Source: Tardiphaga sp. 709 (GTDB lineage Bacteria > Pseudomonadota > Alphaproteobacteria > Rhizobiales > Xanthobacteraceae). From it: a stretch of 64,000 nt of DNA. Positions 8,769 through 18,446 of this stretch are shown here, one piece after another. The translations under genes were made by a program, and so were the position numbers. Each line of letters starts with the position of its first letter. Position 1 is the first letter of the stretch. Where the stretch lies: positions 6,074,501 to 6,138,500 of the forward strand of contig NZ_CP135529.1 in NCBI RefSeq assembly GCF_032401055.1. Reading direction: 5' to 3'. The notes below the pieces were generated by a model. That model made no database searches and was not told where the DNA came from. It was given only the letters and a program-made list of their open reading frames with translations.

Positions 8769-10460
8769 ATGCTCGCCAGCCTGTCTATTCGCGCCAAGAT
8801 CACCATTGTTCTTTCATTTTTGCTGCTGGCGATGACGGGTCTCGGCCTTATCGCGGTTCGCAAGATGCAGGCGATCAACGCCAATGCGGTGGATATCCAG
8901 ACCAGCTGGCTGCCGAGCGTTCGTCTGCTCGGTGATTTGCGCTCGGGCACGATCACCTATCGCAATGTGATCCGTCAGCACATGCTGTCCGAGACGCTCG
9001 AAGAAAAGCTGGCCAATGAGAAGACCTTGGAGACGGTGGTCACGAGCAACAACGGCATCCGTGCGAAGTATGAGAAGCTGATCACCTCGCCGGAAGAACG
9101 CGCGCTCTACGAGGAATGGAGCAAGCTCTGGGATAGCTACAAGAAGGGCACGCTCGATGTGATGGATCTGTCGCGCAAGAGCGCTGGCAAGATGCCACAG
9201 GAAGCCAATACGTTGAACACCAAGACTGTGAATCCGATTGGCCTGAAAGCTGACGAACTTCTGAACAAGGACATCGAGCTCAATCTCAGGGGCTCCGACA
9301 CTGCCGGTGCAGACGCTCTCGCCAATTACGACGCTGCTTTCATGATGGTTGTCGCAATCCTCGTGGTCTCGGCCATGCTTGGTATTGGCATTGGCATCTA
9401 TCTTGTGCGGGACGTCTCCAGCGGCATCGCATCGATCGTCAAGCCGATGCAGGCATTGGGCCAGGGCGATCTGACCGCCATCGTGCCGCATCAGGGCATG
9501 AAGACTGAGATCGGCACGATGGGAGACGCGCTGCAGATCTTCAAGCAGGCGCTGATCGACAAGCGTGCGGCGGACGAAGCAGCAGCAGCCGATGCGGAAG
9601 CCAAGATCGAGCGCGGTCGCCGCGTCGATAGCATCACCCGCGAATTCGAAACGATGATCGGCGAGATCGTCGAGACGGTATCGTCGGCTTCAACCGAACT
9701 GGAAGCCTCTGCCAGCACGCTGACCGCGACTGCCGAACGTGCGCAGGAGCTGACAACGACCGTAGCAGCCGCTTCGGAGGAAGCCTCGACCAATGTGCAG
9801 TCGGTTGCTTCGGCGACCGAGGAGATGGCCTCGTCGGTGAACGAAATCAGCCGTCAAGTGCAGGAATCGGCCAGCATCGCCAACCAGGCCGTCGATCAGG
9901 CACGCCTGACTAACGATCGCGTCAGCGCGCTTGCCAGTGCGGCCGCTCGCATCGGTGACGTTGTCGAGCTGATCAACAACATCGCCGGCCAGACCAATCT
10001 TCTGGCGCTCAACGCAACTATCGAAGCAGCGCGCGCCGGCGAGGCCGGTCGTGGCTTCGCGGTGGTGGCATCGGAAGTGAAGGCGCTGGCCGAGCAGACG
10101 GCGAAGGCCACCGGTGAGATCTCGACGCAGATCTCCGGAATTCAGGCGGCGACGCAGGAATCGGTCGGTGCGATCAAGGAGATCGGGGACACCATCGGCC
10201 GGATGTCCGAGATCGCTTCGACGATTGCGTCGGCGGTGGAAGAGCAGGGCGCTGCGACCCAGGAAATCTCCCGCAACGTTCAGCAGGCAGCGCAGGGCAC
10301 GATGCAAGTCTCGTCGAACATCACCGACGTGCAGCGTGGCGCCAGCGAGACCGGCTCGGCCTCCACGCAGGTACTTTCCGCCGCGCAATCGCTGTCTTCG
10401 GATAGCACGCGTCTGAAGGTCGAGGTCAGCAAGTTCCTCAACGCCGTACGCGCGGCCTGA
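8769..10460 (+). CDS. Methyl-accepting chemotaxis protein
   Basis: A 563-aa chemoreceptor. TM1 is at about residues 8-30 and TM2 at about 189-212, enclosing a periplasmic helical domain of about 155 residues that resembles the four-helix-bundle (4HB_MCP) sensor. A HAMP domain (about 213-267) follows, then a long cytoplasmic coiled coil with the conserved hairpin tip ([20 protein letters not shown]) that binds CheA/CheW. The C-terminus (FLNAVRAA) has no CheR-tethering pentapeptide. The ligand cannot be predicted. The gene is followed by a terminator at 10484-10511, then by cheR, PilZ and response-regulator genes, a signalling neighbourhood. Confidence 0.93.
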   Translation: MLASLSIRAKITIVLSFLLLAMTGLGLIAVRKMQAINANAVDIQTSWLPSVRLLGDLRSGTITYRNVIRQHMLSETLEEKLANEKTLETVVTSNNGIRAKYEKLITSPEERALYEEWSKLWDSYKKGTLDVMDLSRKSAGKMPQEANTLNTKTVNPIGLKADELLNKDIELNLRGSDTAGADALANYDAAFMMVVAILVVSAMLGIGIGIYLVRDVSSGIASIVKPMQALGQGDLTAIVPHQGMKTEIGTMGDALQIFKQALIDKRAADEAAAADAEAKIERGRRVDSITREFETMIGEIVETVSSASTELEASASTLTATAERAQELTTTVAAASEEASTNVQSVASATEEMASSVNEISRQVQESASIANQAVDQARLTNDRVSALASAAARIGDVVELINNIAGQTNLLALNATIEAARAGEAGRGFAVVASEVKALAEQTAKATGEISTQISGIQAATQESVGAIKEIGDTIGRMSEIASTIASAVEEQGAATQEISRNVQQAAQGTMQVSSNITDVQRGASETGSASTQVLSAAQSLSSDSTRLKVEVSKFLNAVRAA

Positions 10461-10483
10461 CGCTTCGAGATATCGAGACATTG

Positions 10484-10511
10484 AAGCCGGCGCGAAAGCG
10501 CCGGCTTTTTT
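10484..10511 (+). terminator. Rho-independent terminator of the MCP gene
   Basis: An 8-bp perfect GC stem (GCCGGCGC / GCGCCGGC) with a GAAA loop is followed by six T, 23 bp after the MCP stop. It separates the MCP from cheR. Confidence 0.9.
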
Positions 10512-10771
10512 CATGTTAGTTGCGCCGCCTGTCGTCCATTCGCTGGGTGTACTCTGTTTGTGCAGGTTACTGGCTACCGCGGGGCGGCGGTTATGTTGCC
10601 GCGCTTGTCGACTTTGTGCCCGAGGCAGCAAATCTCGCGTAACGTCCCGCGGCGTCTTGGCGATCTCTTAGTCATTTGCTGCAATCGTTGTAGTACGCGC
10701 TTTTTGCACGGAGCGGCATACAGTCGTCGCTGCAAGTTATTTGGACCGGCGTTGCGTCTTAGAAAGAGACC
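10512..10771. other. Intergenic region before cheR, 260 bp
   Basis: No gene or recognisable regulatory motif seen. It lies after a strong terminator and so must contain the cheR promoter. Confidence 0.5.
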
Positions 10772-11653
10772 ATGACCCCTATCGAATATGAGTATTTGCA
10801 GAAGATCCTGAAAGATCGTTCCGGACTGATGCTATCGGCCGACAAGAAGTACCTGCTCGAAAGCAGATTGATGCCGCTGGCGCGTAAGGCCGGTGTCGCC
10901 CGGATCAGCGAACTCGTCCAGAAGATGAAAGCCGGTTCCGAGTCGATGATCTCGGATGTGGTCGAAGCCATGACCACCAACGAGACCTTCTTCTTTCGCG
11001 ACAAGACCCCGTTCGAACATTTTCAGAACACGGTCATTCCCGACCTGATCAAGGCGCGCGCAGGCAAGCGCAGCCTGCGGATCTGGTGCGCGGCTGGCTC
11101 GACTGGGCAGGAACCATATTCGCTCGCCATGATCATGAAGGAACTCGGCGCCGTGCTGACGGGGTGGCGCGTCGAGATCGTGGCCACGGATCTCTCGCCC
11201 GAAGTGCTCGAGAAATCGCGCACCGGCATCTATACCCAGTTCGAGGTGCAGCGCGGCCTGCCGATCCAGTTGCTGGTGAAACACTTCAAGCAGACCGGCA
11301 CGACATGGCAGCTCAATGCCGACATCCGCGCGATGGTTCAGTTCAAGCAGTTCAACCTGCTGCAGGACTACGCGCATCTCGGCAAGTTCGACGTGATCTT
11401 CTGCCGCAATGTGCTGATCTATTTCGATCAGGCCACCAAGACCGAGATCTTCGGCAGGCTTGCAAAAGCCAGCGAACCTGACGGCTATCTGTTCCTGGGC
11501 GCAGCCGAGACCGTGGTCGGTCTCACCGACCGCTATCGGGTTTGCTCCAATCGTCGCGGTGTCTATCTGCCGGTGAGTGCGCAAGCGTCGCCATCGATCG
11601 TGCCCGACATGGGTGCCGGACTGAAGACGTCTCCCGCCAGTATGCGGGCGTAG
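10772..11653 (+). CDS. cheR: CheR-type chemotaxis protein methyltransferase
   Basis: A 293-aa protein. An N-terminal helical CheR_N domain (about 1-65; MTPIEYEYLQKILKDRSGL) is followed by the SAM-binding methyltransferase domain with TTNETFFFRD, RIWCAAGSTGQEPYSLAM (SAM site), IVATDLS and FDVIFCRNVLIYF. CheR methylates glutamates on chemoreceptors using S-adenosylmethionine. It stands downstream of an MCP gene and 8 bp before a PilZ-like gene, without cheA, cheB or cheW in view, so it may serve a flagellar or accessory chemotaxis system encoded elsewhere. Confidence 0.93.
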   Translation: MTPIEYEYLQKILKDRSGLMLSADKKYLLESRLMPLARKAGVARISELVQKMKAGSESMISDVVEAMTTNETFFFRDKTPFEHFQNTVIPDLIKARAGKRSLRIWCAAGSTGQEPYSLAMIMKELGAVLTGWRVEIVATDLSPEVLEKSRTGIYTQFEVQRGLPIQLLVKHFKQTGTTWQLNADIRAMVQFKQFNLLQDYAHLGKFDVIFCRNVLIYFDQATKTEIFGRLAKASEPDGYLFLGAAETVVGLTDRYRVCSNRRGVYLPVSAQASPSIVPDMGAGLKTSPASMRA

Positions 11654-11661
11654 GAGCGGTC

Positions 11662-11988
11662 ATGGCAGAAGAAGCTGTAACGAACGGGCGCGTCATTTTC
11701 GGGCGTGGCTACAATGTTTGGATCATGGCCATCGACGGCACATGGCGGCGCAGTTGCGTGCTGAAGGCTGTGTCGAGTCATGATGCTGAGTTGATACTCG
11801 AGACCTCCATCGAGGGCCTCAATCTGAAAGAGTTCTTCCTGCTGCTGTCATCGACCGGACTCGCCTATCGCCGCTGCGAACTGGTCAAGGTGAACGGTGC
11901 GCAGATCGATATTCGCTTCCTGAACACCAAAGGTAGCAAGAAGAAATCGCCGGCGAAAAGCGATCACGGCGATATGGCTGACGCCTGA
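11662..11988 (+). CDS. PilZ-like small protein
   Basis: A 108-aa protein starting at ATG 11662 after GGAGCGG. The sequence (RGYNVWIMAIDGTWRRSCVLKA, then IEGLNLKEFFLLLSS and YRRCELVKVNGAQIDIRF) is typical of short PilZ-fold proteins found beside chemotaxis genes in Bradyrhizobium relatives. The canonical RxxxR and (D/N)xSxxG c-di-GMP residues are degenerate, so ligand binding is doubtful. The C-terminal tail is lysine-rich. It is probably co-transcribed with cheR. Confidence 0.65.
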   Translation: MAEEAVTNGRVIFGRGYNVWIMAIDGTWRRSCVLKAVSSHDAELILETSIEGLNLKEFFLLLSSTGLAYRRCELVKVNGAQIDIRFLNTKGSKKKSPAKSDHGDMADA

Positions 11989-11998
11989 TCATCGGTCA

Positions 11999-12396
11999 TC
12001 AGCGTCTCCGACGCTTGTGTGTCGCAAGGCACTCGCGGACGGCTGCGATCAGGGCCGCGGCGGAGAAGGGTTTGCGCAGGCAGCTTGTGGCGCCAAGCTC
12101 AGTCACCATGCGCAGGAAATCGGATGCCGGTGCAGTGAATTGCGCGAAAGTGTAGCCGGAGATCGCGATCAGCGGCGCGCGTGGCCTACGCTGATGAAAC
12201 GCGCGCACGGATTCGAACCCGCGCATTTGCGGCGTGAAGATATCGACGATCATCACATCGAAGCTTGTATCTTCCAACGCCAATAGACCGATCTGGCCAC
12301 CATCGGCCAAGACGGTTTCGAAGCCCTCGCGTTCCAGTGTCAGCCTAATGACATGGACACGAGCGGGTCGTCGTCGACGACCAGAATGCGTTTCAT
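11999..12396 (-). pseudogene. Single-domain response regulator, frameshifted
   Basis: Reading down from ATG 12396 gives MKRILVVDDDPLVSM (acidic pocket DDD), then a premature TGA at 12342-12340. From about 12349 the adjacent frame continues as IRLTLEREGFETV, then FDVMIVDIFTPQMRG (phosphoacceptor Asp in IVDIF) and SCLRKPFSAAAL (conserved Lys), to a stop at 11999. One missing base near 12350 restores a 132-aa CheY-like receiver without an output domain. It faces the cheR/PilZ pair tail to tail with a 10-bp gap. Either a genuine pseudogene or a sequencing error. Confidence 0.75.
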
Positions 12397-12578
12397 GGCG
12401 GCGCCCCCGCGCGCTGGAGTGAGCCTGCAGTCACCCTCCACGCAACACGCAACCGTGACGCAACGAATCGCCGACGACGCCAAGTGTTTAGCCATTTCGC
12501 CGGAGGTGTCTGTCCAGATTTGCACACTGAGGGCATTTCGTTGTTGCCGCATCGCACGCGCCGTGTACATGGTCGGAT

Positions 12579-13310
12579 ATGAGCATGATGTTCGAAGAAC
12601 TGGATTATCGCCCGACGCCGATGGGTGTCCTGACCCTGCGACGTCGGCGGAAGCCGGGCACGGACATCGATATCTTTGAGATCAAGCTCGGCGACGAATT
12701 TCTGATGTCGAGCGCATTCACGGCTGCTGAGATCGCGCTGGCGGATATTGGTCTGGCGTCACTAAGCGGCGGCGGGCTGGATGTCGTCGTTGGCGGTCTC
12801 GGTCTGGGCTACACCGCGCAGGCGGTTCTCGCGCATGAGAAGGTGGGCTCGCTCATTGTCGTCGATGCATTGCCTGAAGTGATCGAATGGCACCAGGCCG
12901 GCCTGATCCCGATCGGCCGTGAATTGTCGGCGGACGGGCGCTGCCGTCTCGTCCATGGCGATTTCTTTGAGATGGCGACCTCGATGGGTGGTCATCTCGA
13001 TCCCGACGAACCCGGTCGTCGCTTCGATGCGATACTGGTCGATATCGACCACGCGCCGGACAACCTGCTGCATCCGAGCCATGCTGTGCTCTATACGGCG
13101 GCCGGACTGCAGCGTCTGTCGGAGCATCTCAAGCCCGGCGGCGTGTTTGCGCTGTGGTCGAACGACCCACCAGAGGCTGCATTCACGGCCGTAATGGAGA
13201 GTGTCTTTGGCGCCGTCACCGCGCATGTCGTGGCCTTCGACAATCTGAACGCCGACGAGGAAGTGTCCAACACCGTCTATATCGGCACCAGGATCGAAGA
13301 GGCCGCATAG
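12579..13310 (+). CDS. Spermidine synthase-like protein
   Basis: A 243-aa protein with a Rossmann fold. It has VVVGGLGLGYTAQAVL (nucleotide-binding loop), SLIVVDALPEVIEWH (acidic residue at the end of beta-2), LVHGDFFEM and FDAILVDIDHAPDNLL (the position of the catalytic Asp in aminopropyltransferases). These fit the spermidine-synthase-like family. Key substrate motifs of true SpeE are not all evident, so it may be a SpeE-like enzyme of unknown substrate. It stands alone between a response regulator and an efflux operon. Confidence 0.75.
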   Translation: MSMMFEELDYRPTPMGVLTLRRRRKPGTDIDIFEIKLGDEFLMSSAFTAAEIALADIGLASLSGGGLDVVVGGLGLGYTAQAVLAHEKVGSLIVVDALPEVIEWHQAGLIPIGRELSADGRCRLVHGDFFEMATSMGGHLDPDEPGRRFDAILVDIDHAPDNLLHPSHAVLYTAAGLQRLSEHLKPGGVFALWSNDPPEAAFTAVMESVFGAVTAHVVAFDNLNADEEVSNTVYIGTRIEEAA

Positions 13311-13322
13311 CGCGCCGTTGCG

Positions 13323-16300
13323 CTATTCGGCGGCCTGTTTCGCTACCATCTGCTTGTCCGACCGGTTATCGTTGTCGCGCTTCGATCGTCCCCAGCCCGA
13401 CATCATGTTGGAAAGCTTGTCGAGATAGACATAGACCACCGGCGTGGTGAACAGCGTCAGTGCCTGGCTGACGATCAGGCCGCCGACCATCGCATAGCCG
13501 AGCGGCTGGCGGATTTCCGAACCGGTACCAGTGCCGAGCATCAACGGCACACCACCGAGCAGCGCCGCCATGGTCGTCATCATGATCGGGCGAAAACGTA
13601 GGAGAGCTGCCTTGCGGATGGCTTCCTCTGGCTCGAGATGCTCGTCGCGCTCGGCAGCAATTGCGAAGTCTACCAGCATGATGCCGTTCTTCTTCACGAT
13701 GCCGATCAGCAGCACGATGCCGATCAGCGCGATCAGACTGAAATCGAAACCGAACGCCATCAGGATCGCCAGCGCACCGACGCCGGCAGAGGGCAGGGTG
13801 GACAGGATCGTCAGAGGGTGGATGTAGCTCTCATAGAGAATGCCGAGGATCAGATAGACCACCACCAGTGCAGCGAGGATCAGCAGCGGCACCGTCGAGA
13901 GCGATTGCTGGAATGCCTGCGCCGTGCCCTGGAAGGTGCCGCGCAGGGTCGACGGCGCGCCGATATCCTGCATGGCATTTTGCACAGCATCTGTCGCCTG
14001 TCCGAGCGCAACACCCTGCGCCAGATTGAAGCTGATCGTGATCGCCGGAAATTGTCCCTGATGGCTGATCGACAGCGGCCGCACCGGCACCGTCGTCCAT
14101 TTGGCAAAGGCCGACAGTGGCACCATGTCGCTTGTCGTCGGCGACTTGATATAGATCTTGTCGAGTGAATCGAGCTTGCCCTGCATCTCGGGCAATATCT
14201 CGAGAATGACGTGGTAGCTGTTCAACTGCGTGAAATACTGGGCGACCTGACGCTGGCCGAACGCATCATACAGCGTGTCATCGATCAATTGCGGCTGGAT
14301 GCCGTAGCGCGAGGCGTTGTCGCGATCGATGGTCAGCGTCAGTGTCGTGCCCTTGGTCTGCTGGTCGGTGGCGACGTCGCGTAGACCTGGCAGCGTCTGC
14401 ATCTTGGCCAGAATCTTCGGCGCCCATTCGTTCAGTTCGGACAGGTTTGCATCCTGCAGGGTGTATTCGAACTGGGTGCGGGTGGCCCGGCCGCCGAGCC
14501 GGATATCCTGTGCCGCCTGCATGAATAGCCGTGCACCCTGGACCTTCTCCAGCTGCGGCCGCAGCCGCGTGATGATCTGTTGCGCGCTGGCCGAGCGTTC
14601 GTCGCGCGGCTTCAGCGTGATGAACATGCGCCCGGTATTGAGCGCGCCGCCGCTGCCGCCGATCGACATGGCGACGCTGGCGACGTCGGGATCGGCCTGC
14701 ACGATCTTGCCGAGTTCTTCCTGATGGACCTTCATGTCGGCGAAGGAAATATCCTGCGACGCTTCGGAGGATGCCGTGATCAGGCCGGTGTCCTGCTGCG
14801 GGAAGAAGCCCTTCGGGATAATCATGAACAGATAGACCGACAGGACGAGCGTAGCGAAGAACACCATCAGCGTCGTCAGGCGCCAGCGCAGCACGAGGTC
14901 GAGGCCACGCTCATAGGCGCGCAGCAGAGCGTCGAAGGCATTCTCGCTGAGCTGATAGAGCCGGCCATGCTTGGCGTGTTTCTCCTCGCGCAGGAAGCGC
15001 GAGGCCATCATTGGCGTCAGCGTCAGCGACACCACCAGCGAGACGAAAATCGTCATGGTCAGTGTCACAGCGAATTCGCGGAACAGGCGGCCGATAATGC
15101 CACCCATCAGCAGCAGCGGGATCAGCACCGCGACCAGCGAGACTGATATCGAGACAATGGTGAAGCCGATTTCACCGGCGCCCTTCAGCGCGGCAGCCAT
15201 CGGTGTTTCGCCCTCCTCGATATACCTAGTGATATTTTCCAGCATCACGATGGCGTCGTCGACCACGAAGCCGACCGAGATGGTCAGCGCCATCAGCGAC
15301 AGATTGTCGAGTGTATAGCCGAACACCCACATCAGCGCGCAGGCGCCGAGCAATGCGAGCGGTACGGTCACGCTGGGAATGACGGTGGCCCAGACGCTGC
15401 GCAGGAAGACGAAGATCACCATCACGACGAGGGCAATGGTCAGCAGCAGTGTGAATTGGACATCCTGCACGGCGGCGCGGATGGTCTGCGTGCGATCGCT
15501 GAGGACCTCGATCTTCACGGTCGGCGGGATCGCGGCCACCAGGCGCGGCAGCTCGGCCTTGATCTTGTCGACGGTGTCGATGACGTTGGCGCCGGGCTGC
15601 TTGAAGATCACCAGAAACACGCCGCGCTTGCCATTGGCCCAGGCCGCCTGCTTGGCGTCTTCCGGGCCTGTCACCGCCGTGCCGATATCCTTGATGCGCA
15701 GCGGGCCGCCATTGCGATAGGCGATGATGACGTCGTTCCAGTCTTTCGATTCCGGCAACTGGTCGTTGGCGTAGATCGTGTAGCTGCGGGTCGCACCGTC
15801 AATATTGCCTTTCGGACTGTCGACAGTGGTGATCGCGATCTGGCTGCGGATGTCCTCGAGTTGCAGCCCCTTGGCAACCAGCTTGGCGGGATCGATCTGG
15901 ATGCGGATCGCCGGCTTTTGCTGGCCGCCGATCGTAACCTGGGCGACACCGGAGATCTGGCTGATCTGCTGCGCCAGTTGCGCATCGACACTATCGCTGA
16001 CCGTCGTAATGGGCAGCGTGTCCGATGTCGCCGACAGCAGCATGATCGGCGAGTCGGCCGGGTTGACCTTGCGATAGGTGGGCGGGCTCGGAAGCGTCTT
16101 CGGCAATTGTCCGCCAGCGGCATTGATCGCGGCTTGCACGTCATTGGCGGCGCCGTCGATCGAGCGGTTGAGATCGAACTGGATCGTGACCGCGGATGTG
16201 CCGAGCGAACTCGTGGAGGTCATCTGCGCCACGCCGGGGATCTGCGCGAGCTGTCGCTCCAGCGGCTGCGCCACCGAGGATGCCATGGTCTCGGGACTGG

Positions 16301-16466
16301 CGCCGGGCAGGCTGGCGGCTACCTGGATGGTCGGAAAGTCGACCTGCGGCAAAGGCGCGACGGGCAGCAGGGGATAGGAGACCAGGCCGACGAACAGGAT
16401 GCCGGCCATCAGCAATGAGGTCGCAATGGGAAAGCGAATGAACGGTGCTGAAATTCCTCCGTTCAT
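13323..16466 (-). CDS. RND multidrug efflux permease (HAE1 / MdtB-C type)
   Basis: A 1047-aa inner-membrane proton-driven pump subunit with the duplicated RND layout. TM1 starts about residue 13, followed by a large periplasmic loop (LPQVDFPTIQVAASLPGASPE). TM2-6 include the proton-relay segment SVGFVVDDAIVMLENI (adjacent Asp residues in TM4). A second periplasmic loop and TM7-12 follow. The length is normal for the family. It lies 2 bp behind the membrane-fusion-protein gene, with which it forms an operon. No outer-membrane factor gene is adjacent, so it probably borrows a TolC-like channel. Confidence 0.93.
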   Translation of the reverse strand: MNGGISAPFIRFPIATSLLMAGILFVGLVSYPLLPVAPLPQVDFPTIQVAASLPGASPETMASSVAQPLERQLAQIPGVAQMTSTSSLGTSAVTIQFDLNRSIDGAANDVQAAINAAGGQLPKTLPSPPTYRKVNPADSPIMLLSATSDTLPITTVSDSVDAQLAQQISQISGVAQVTIGGQQKPAIRIQIDPAKLVAKGLQLEDIRSQIAITTVDSPKGNIDGATRSYTIYANDQLPESKDWNDVIIAYRNGGPLRIKDIGTAVTGPEDAKQAAWANGKRGVFLVIFKQPGANVIDTVDKIKAELPRLVAAIPPTVKIEVLSDRTQTIRAAVQDVQFTLLLTIALVVMVIFVFLRSVWATVIPSVTVPLALLGACALMWVFGYTLDNLSLMALTISVGFVVDDAIVMLENITRYIEEGETPMAAALKGAGEIGFTIVSISVSLVAVLIPLLLMGGIIGRLFREFAVTLTMTIFVSLVVSLTLTPMMASRFLREEKHAKHGRLYQLSENAFDALLRAYERGLDLVLRWRLTTLMVFFATLVLSVYLFMIIPKGFFPQQDTGLITASSEASQDISFADMKVHQEELGKIVQADPDVASVAMSIGGSGGALNTGRMFITLKPRDERSASAQQIITRLRPQLEKVQGARLFMQAAQDIRLGGRATRTQFEYTLQDANLSELNEWAPKILAKMQTLPGLRDVATDQQTKGTTLTLTIDRDNASRYGIQPQLIDDTLYDAFGQRQVAQYFTQLNSYHVILEILPEMQGKLDSLDKIYIKSPTTSDMVPLSAFAKWTTVPVRPLSISHQGQFPAITISFNLAQGVALGQATDAVQNAMQDIGAPSTLRGTFQGTAQAFQQSLSTVPLLILAALVVVYLILGILYESYIHPLTILSTLPSAGVGALAILMAFGFDFSLIALIGIVLLIGIVKKNGIMLVDFAIAAERDEHLEPEEAIRKAALLRFRPIMMTTMAALLGGVPLMLGTGTGSEIRQPLGYAMVGGLIVSQALTLFTTPVVYVYLDKLSNMMSGWGRSKRDNDNRSDKQMVAKQAAE

Positions 16467-16468
16467 GG

Positions 16469-17635
16469 CTATTCGCCTTTCGCCGGGCTGGCTGCGGATG
16501 TTGCGACCGATGTCGCCACCAGCACGCCCGGCTGCACTTTATATTGCCCGGCGACGATCACACGCTCGCCGGCGCTCAACCCGTCCTCGACCACGGTGCG
16601 GCCGTCCATGGAAGGGCCGACCTTGATTTTCTTCAGCTTGGCCTTGTTGTCGGCGCCAACCGCAAAGGCGTAGAGCCCGTCGGCGCCATGCTGAACGGCG
16701 TCGTCGGGAATGACGGTCGAATCCTTCAGCGTGGTCACCAGCAGCCGCGTCGAGACTGACAGGCCGGGCCACAGCACGTGGTCCTTGTTGTCGAATACCG
16801 CCTTCAGCCGGATGGTGCCGCTGGTCGTGTCCACCTGATTATTGACGACCGAGAGCGTGCCTTCCGATAGCACTCGCTTTCCGTCAGTCGTCAGTGCGAT
16901 CACCTTGAGCGGACGTGCAGCGAGTGACTGGTTGATGTCGACGAGATTCTGTTCAGGCGCAGTGAAGATCACCGCAATCGGTTCGATCTGCGCGATGGTG
17001 ACGATACCGGTCTGGGTCGCGGCATTGACGATGTTGCCCTGGTCGACCTGACGAAAGCCGACGCGGCCGGAGATCGGCGCCTTGATCGTGGTGTAAGCGA
17101 GCTGGGTCTGCGCGTTCGAGATCGCGGCATCATCGGCAGCGATCTGCGCAGTCAGTTGCTGCACGGTGGAGCGTTGTGTGTCTGTCTGTTGCCGTGTCGC
17201 GAATTCGCCGAGTTTGGTGAAGCGCTGCAGATCCAGGTTGGCATTGGCGAGATTGGCTTCGTCCTGCGCCTTCTTGGCCTTGGCCTGATCGAACGCCGCC
17301 TGGAACGGCCGCGGATCGATCTGCGCGAGCAGGTCACCTTCCTTGACGATCTGTCCCTCGGTGAAAGCGATGGTGTCGATCTGACCATCGACACGGGTCC
17401 GCACGACGACGGTATTGAAACCCTGCACGGTGCCCAAACCGCCGAGATAAACGGGGAAATCAGCTTTTTCGACAGACGCAATCTTCACCGGGACGGGAGC
17501 AGGGCCGCGCGGTTTGTCGGCATTCGCCTGCTGTGCTCCGGTAGTCTCGTAATGGCGCCATGCGGTAATTCCGCCGGCCGCAAGCAGCGCCAGAACGATC
17601 AGCCCAGTCCATCGAAAACGGGTAAGCGTTGTCAT
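16469..17635 (-). CDS. RND efflux membrane fusion protein (MdtA-like)
   Basis: A 388-aa periplasmic adaptor starting at ATG 17635 (a longer frame reaches 17686, but the hydrophobic anchor WTGLIVLALLAAGG follows directly from 17635). It contains the lipoyl/hairpin motifs VVVRTRVDGQIDTIAFTEGQ and GDLLAQIDPRPFQAAFDQA. A coiled-coil hairpin follows, with ATRQQTDTQRSTVQQL, then IKAPISGRVGFRQVDQGN, and beta-barrel segments. It should link the permease at 13323-16466 to an outer-membrane channel. Confidence 0.92.
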   Translation of the reverse strand: MTTLTRFRWTGLIVLALLAAGGITAWRHYETTGAQQANADKPRGPAPVPVKIASVEKADFPVYLGGLGTVQGFNTVVVRTRVDGQIDTIAFTEGQIVKEGDLLAQIDPRPFQAAFDQAKAKKAQDEANLANANLDLQRFTKLGEFATRQQTDTQRSTVQQLTAQIAADDAAISNAQTQLAYTTIKAPISGRVGFRQVDQGNIVNAATQTGIVTIAQIEPIAVIFTAPEQNLVDINQSLAARPLKVIALTTDGKRVLSEGTLSVVNNQVDTTSGTIRLKAVFDNKDHVLWPGLSVSTRLLVTTLKDSTVIPDDAVQHGADGLYAFAVGADNKAKLKKIKVGPSMDGRTVVEDGLSAGERVIVAGQYKVQPGVLVATSVATSAASPAKGE

Positions 17636-17973
17636 GGTGATCTCATCAATCTCTTGGCAGCCACTGACGCGGACATGCGCATCCAATGCACGCCCGCTTG
17701 GGCGGCTCCTGATCAGCTAGGTCTCGACTCAAATGCTGTAAACACACGACCGCTTGAACGCGTGCTTCATTGCCAAATCTTCATGTTCGCAATTAGTGAC
17801 GCCTGATCTCTCGCATCGTTCCGAGGAGACACTGCGCTCCATTTTGTGCGGTGTCTTGGACAATCCATCTGCGCAGTGCGAAGCGCCTGGTGTTGTAACT
17901 GCGCGTCGTATCCGCCATAGGCTCGTCGAAGCCGACATCGCGGCTTGCAAATGTAATCGATCCGGAGCGGGAC
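17636..17973. other. Intergenic region, 338 bp, no gene seen
   Basis: Divergent region between the efflux operon and a small hypothetical gene. It must contain the efflux promoter; I see no recognisable operator dyad and no regulator gene next to the pump. Confidence 0.5.
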
Positions 17974-18213
17974 ATGGACGAGTTGAATGGGCGGATGATC
18001 GCGTGTCAGATTTTGATTACCGGATTGATCGCGCGGGTCGCCAATGACTCGCCGGATCCGCTGCGCTTCCTGACCGACTATCGGGACGAGATCAAAGCCG
18101 TCGTGCGTGGCATCAACATCGCCGGGATGGAGAATACGGATCGGGTAAGGCAGTCGGCGCTTCAGACCGTCGACGAGATGTTCTCGCTGATGAAGCCGCC
18201 GAGCTCGGATTGA
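17974..18213 (+). CDS. Small hypothetical protein
   Basis: A 79-aa protein starting at ATG 17974, with GGAGCGG placed properly upstream. Composition and helix-like periodicity look like a real protein (CQILITGLIARVAN, FLTDYRDEIKAVVRGI, SALQTVDEMFSLMKPP). I do not recognise the family. It is monocistronic and 230 bp upstream of the TonB-dependent receptor. Confidence 0.6.
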   Translation: MDELNGRMIACQILITGLIARVANDSPDPLRFLTDYRDEIKAVVRGINIAGMENTDRVRQSALQTVDEMFSLMKPPSSD

Positions 18214-18279
18214 AAGATTTCAATATTGGCCGCATTTCCCGCAGATCTGTGGCGCCGCCTCCTCGGTCGCGGTCAAAGA

Positions 18280-18316
18280 TTAGAATGGTTTTAACACCAG
18301 TTTAGAATCGTTTTTA
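18280..18316 (+). promoter_or_regulatory. Tandem ICE/Irr-box-like dyads upstream of the receptor gene
   Basis: Two related elements, TTAGAATGGTTTTAA (18280-18294) and TTTAGAATCGTTTTTA (18301-18316), are spaced 21 bp start to start, two helical turns. Both keep the left half TTAGAA of the Rhizobiales iron control element (TTAGAA-N3-TTCTAA), with weaker right halves. They lie 130-170 bp before the TonB-dependent receptor start. Iron-responsive control by Irr is inferred. Confidence 0.5.
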
Positions 18317-18446
18317 TCTGGATGTATTCAAGCGTGTAATCGTCTTGATTCCGCCCGAATGTGTTGACGCTCCAGCGAGTGCCAAGCTACCGCTGCGTCG
18401 AATTGGCGCAGAATTAGCTGCGTATGAGACGGCAGGGGCAGGTTTT

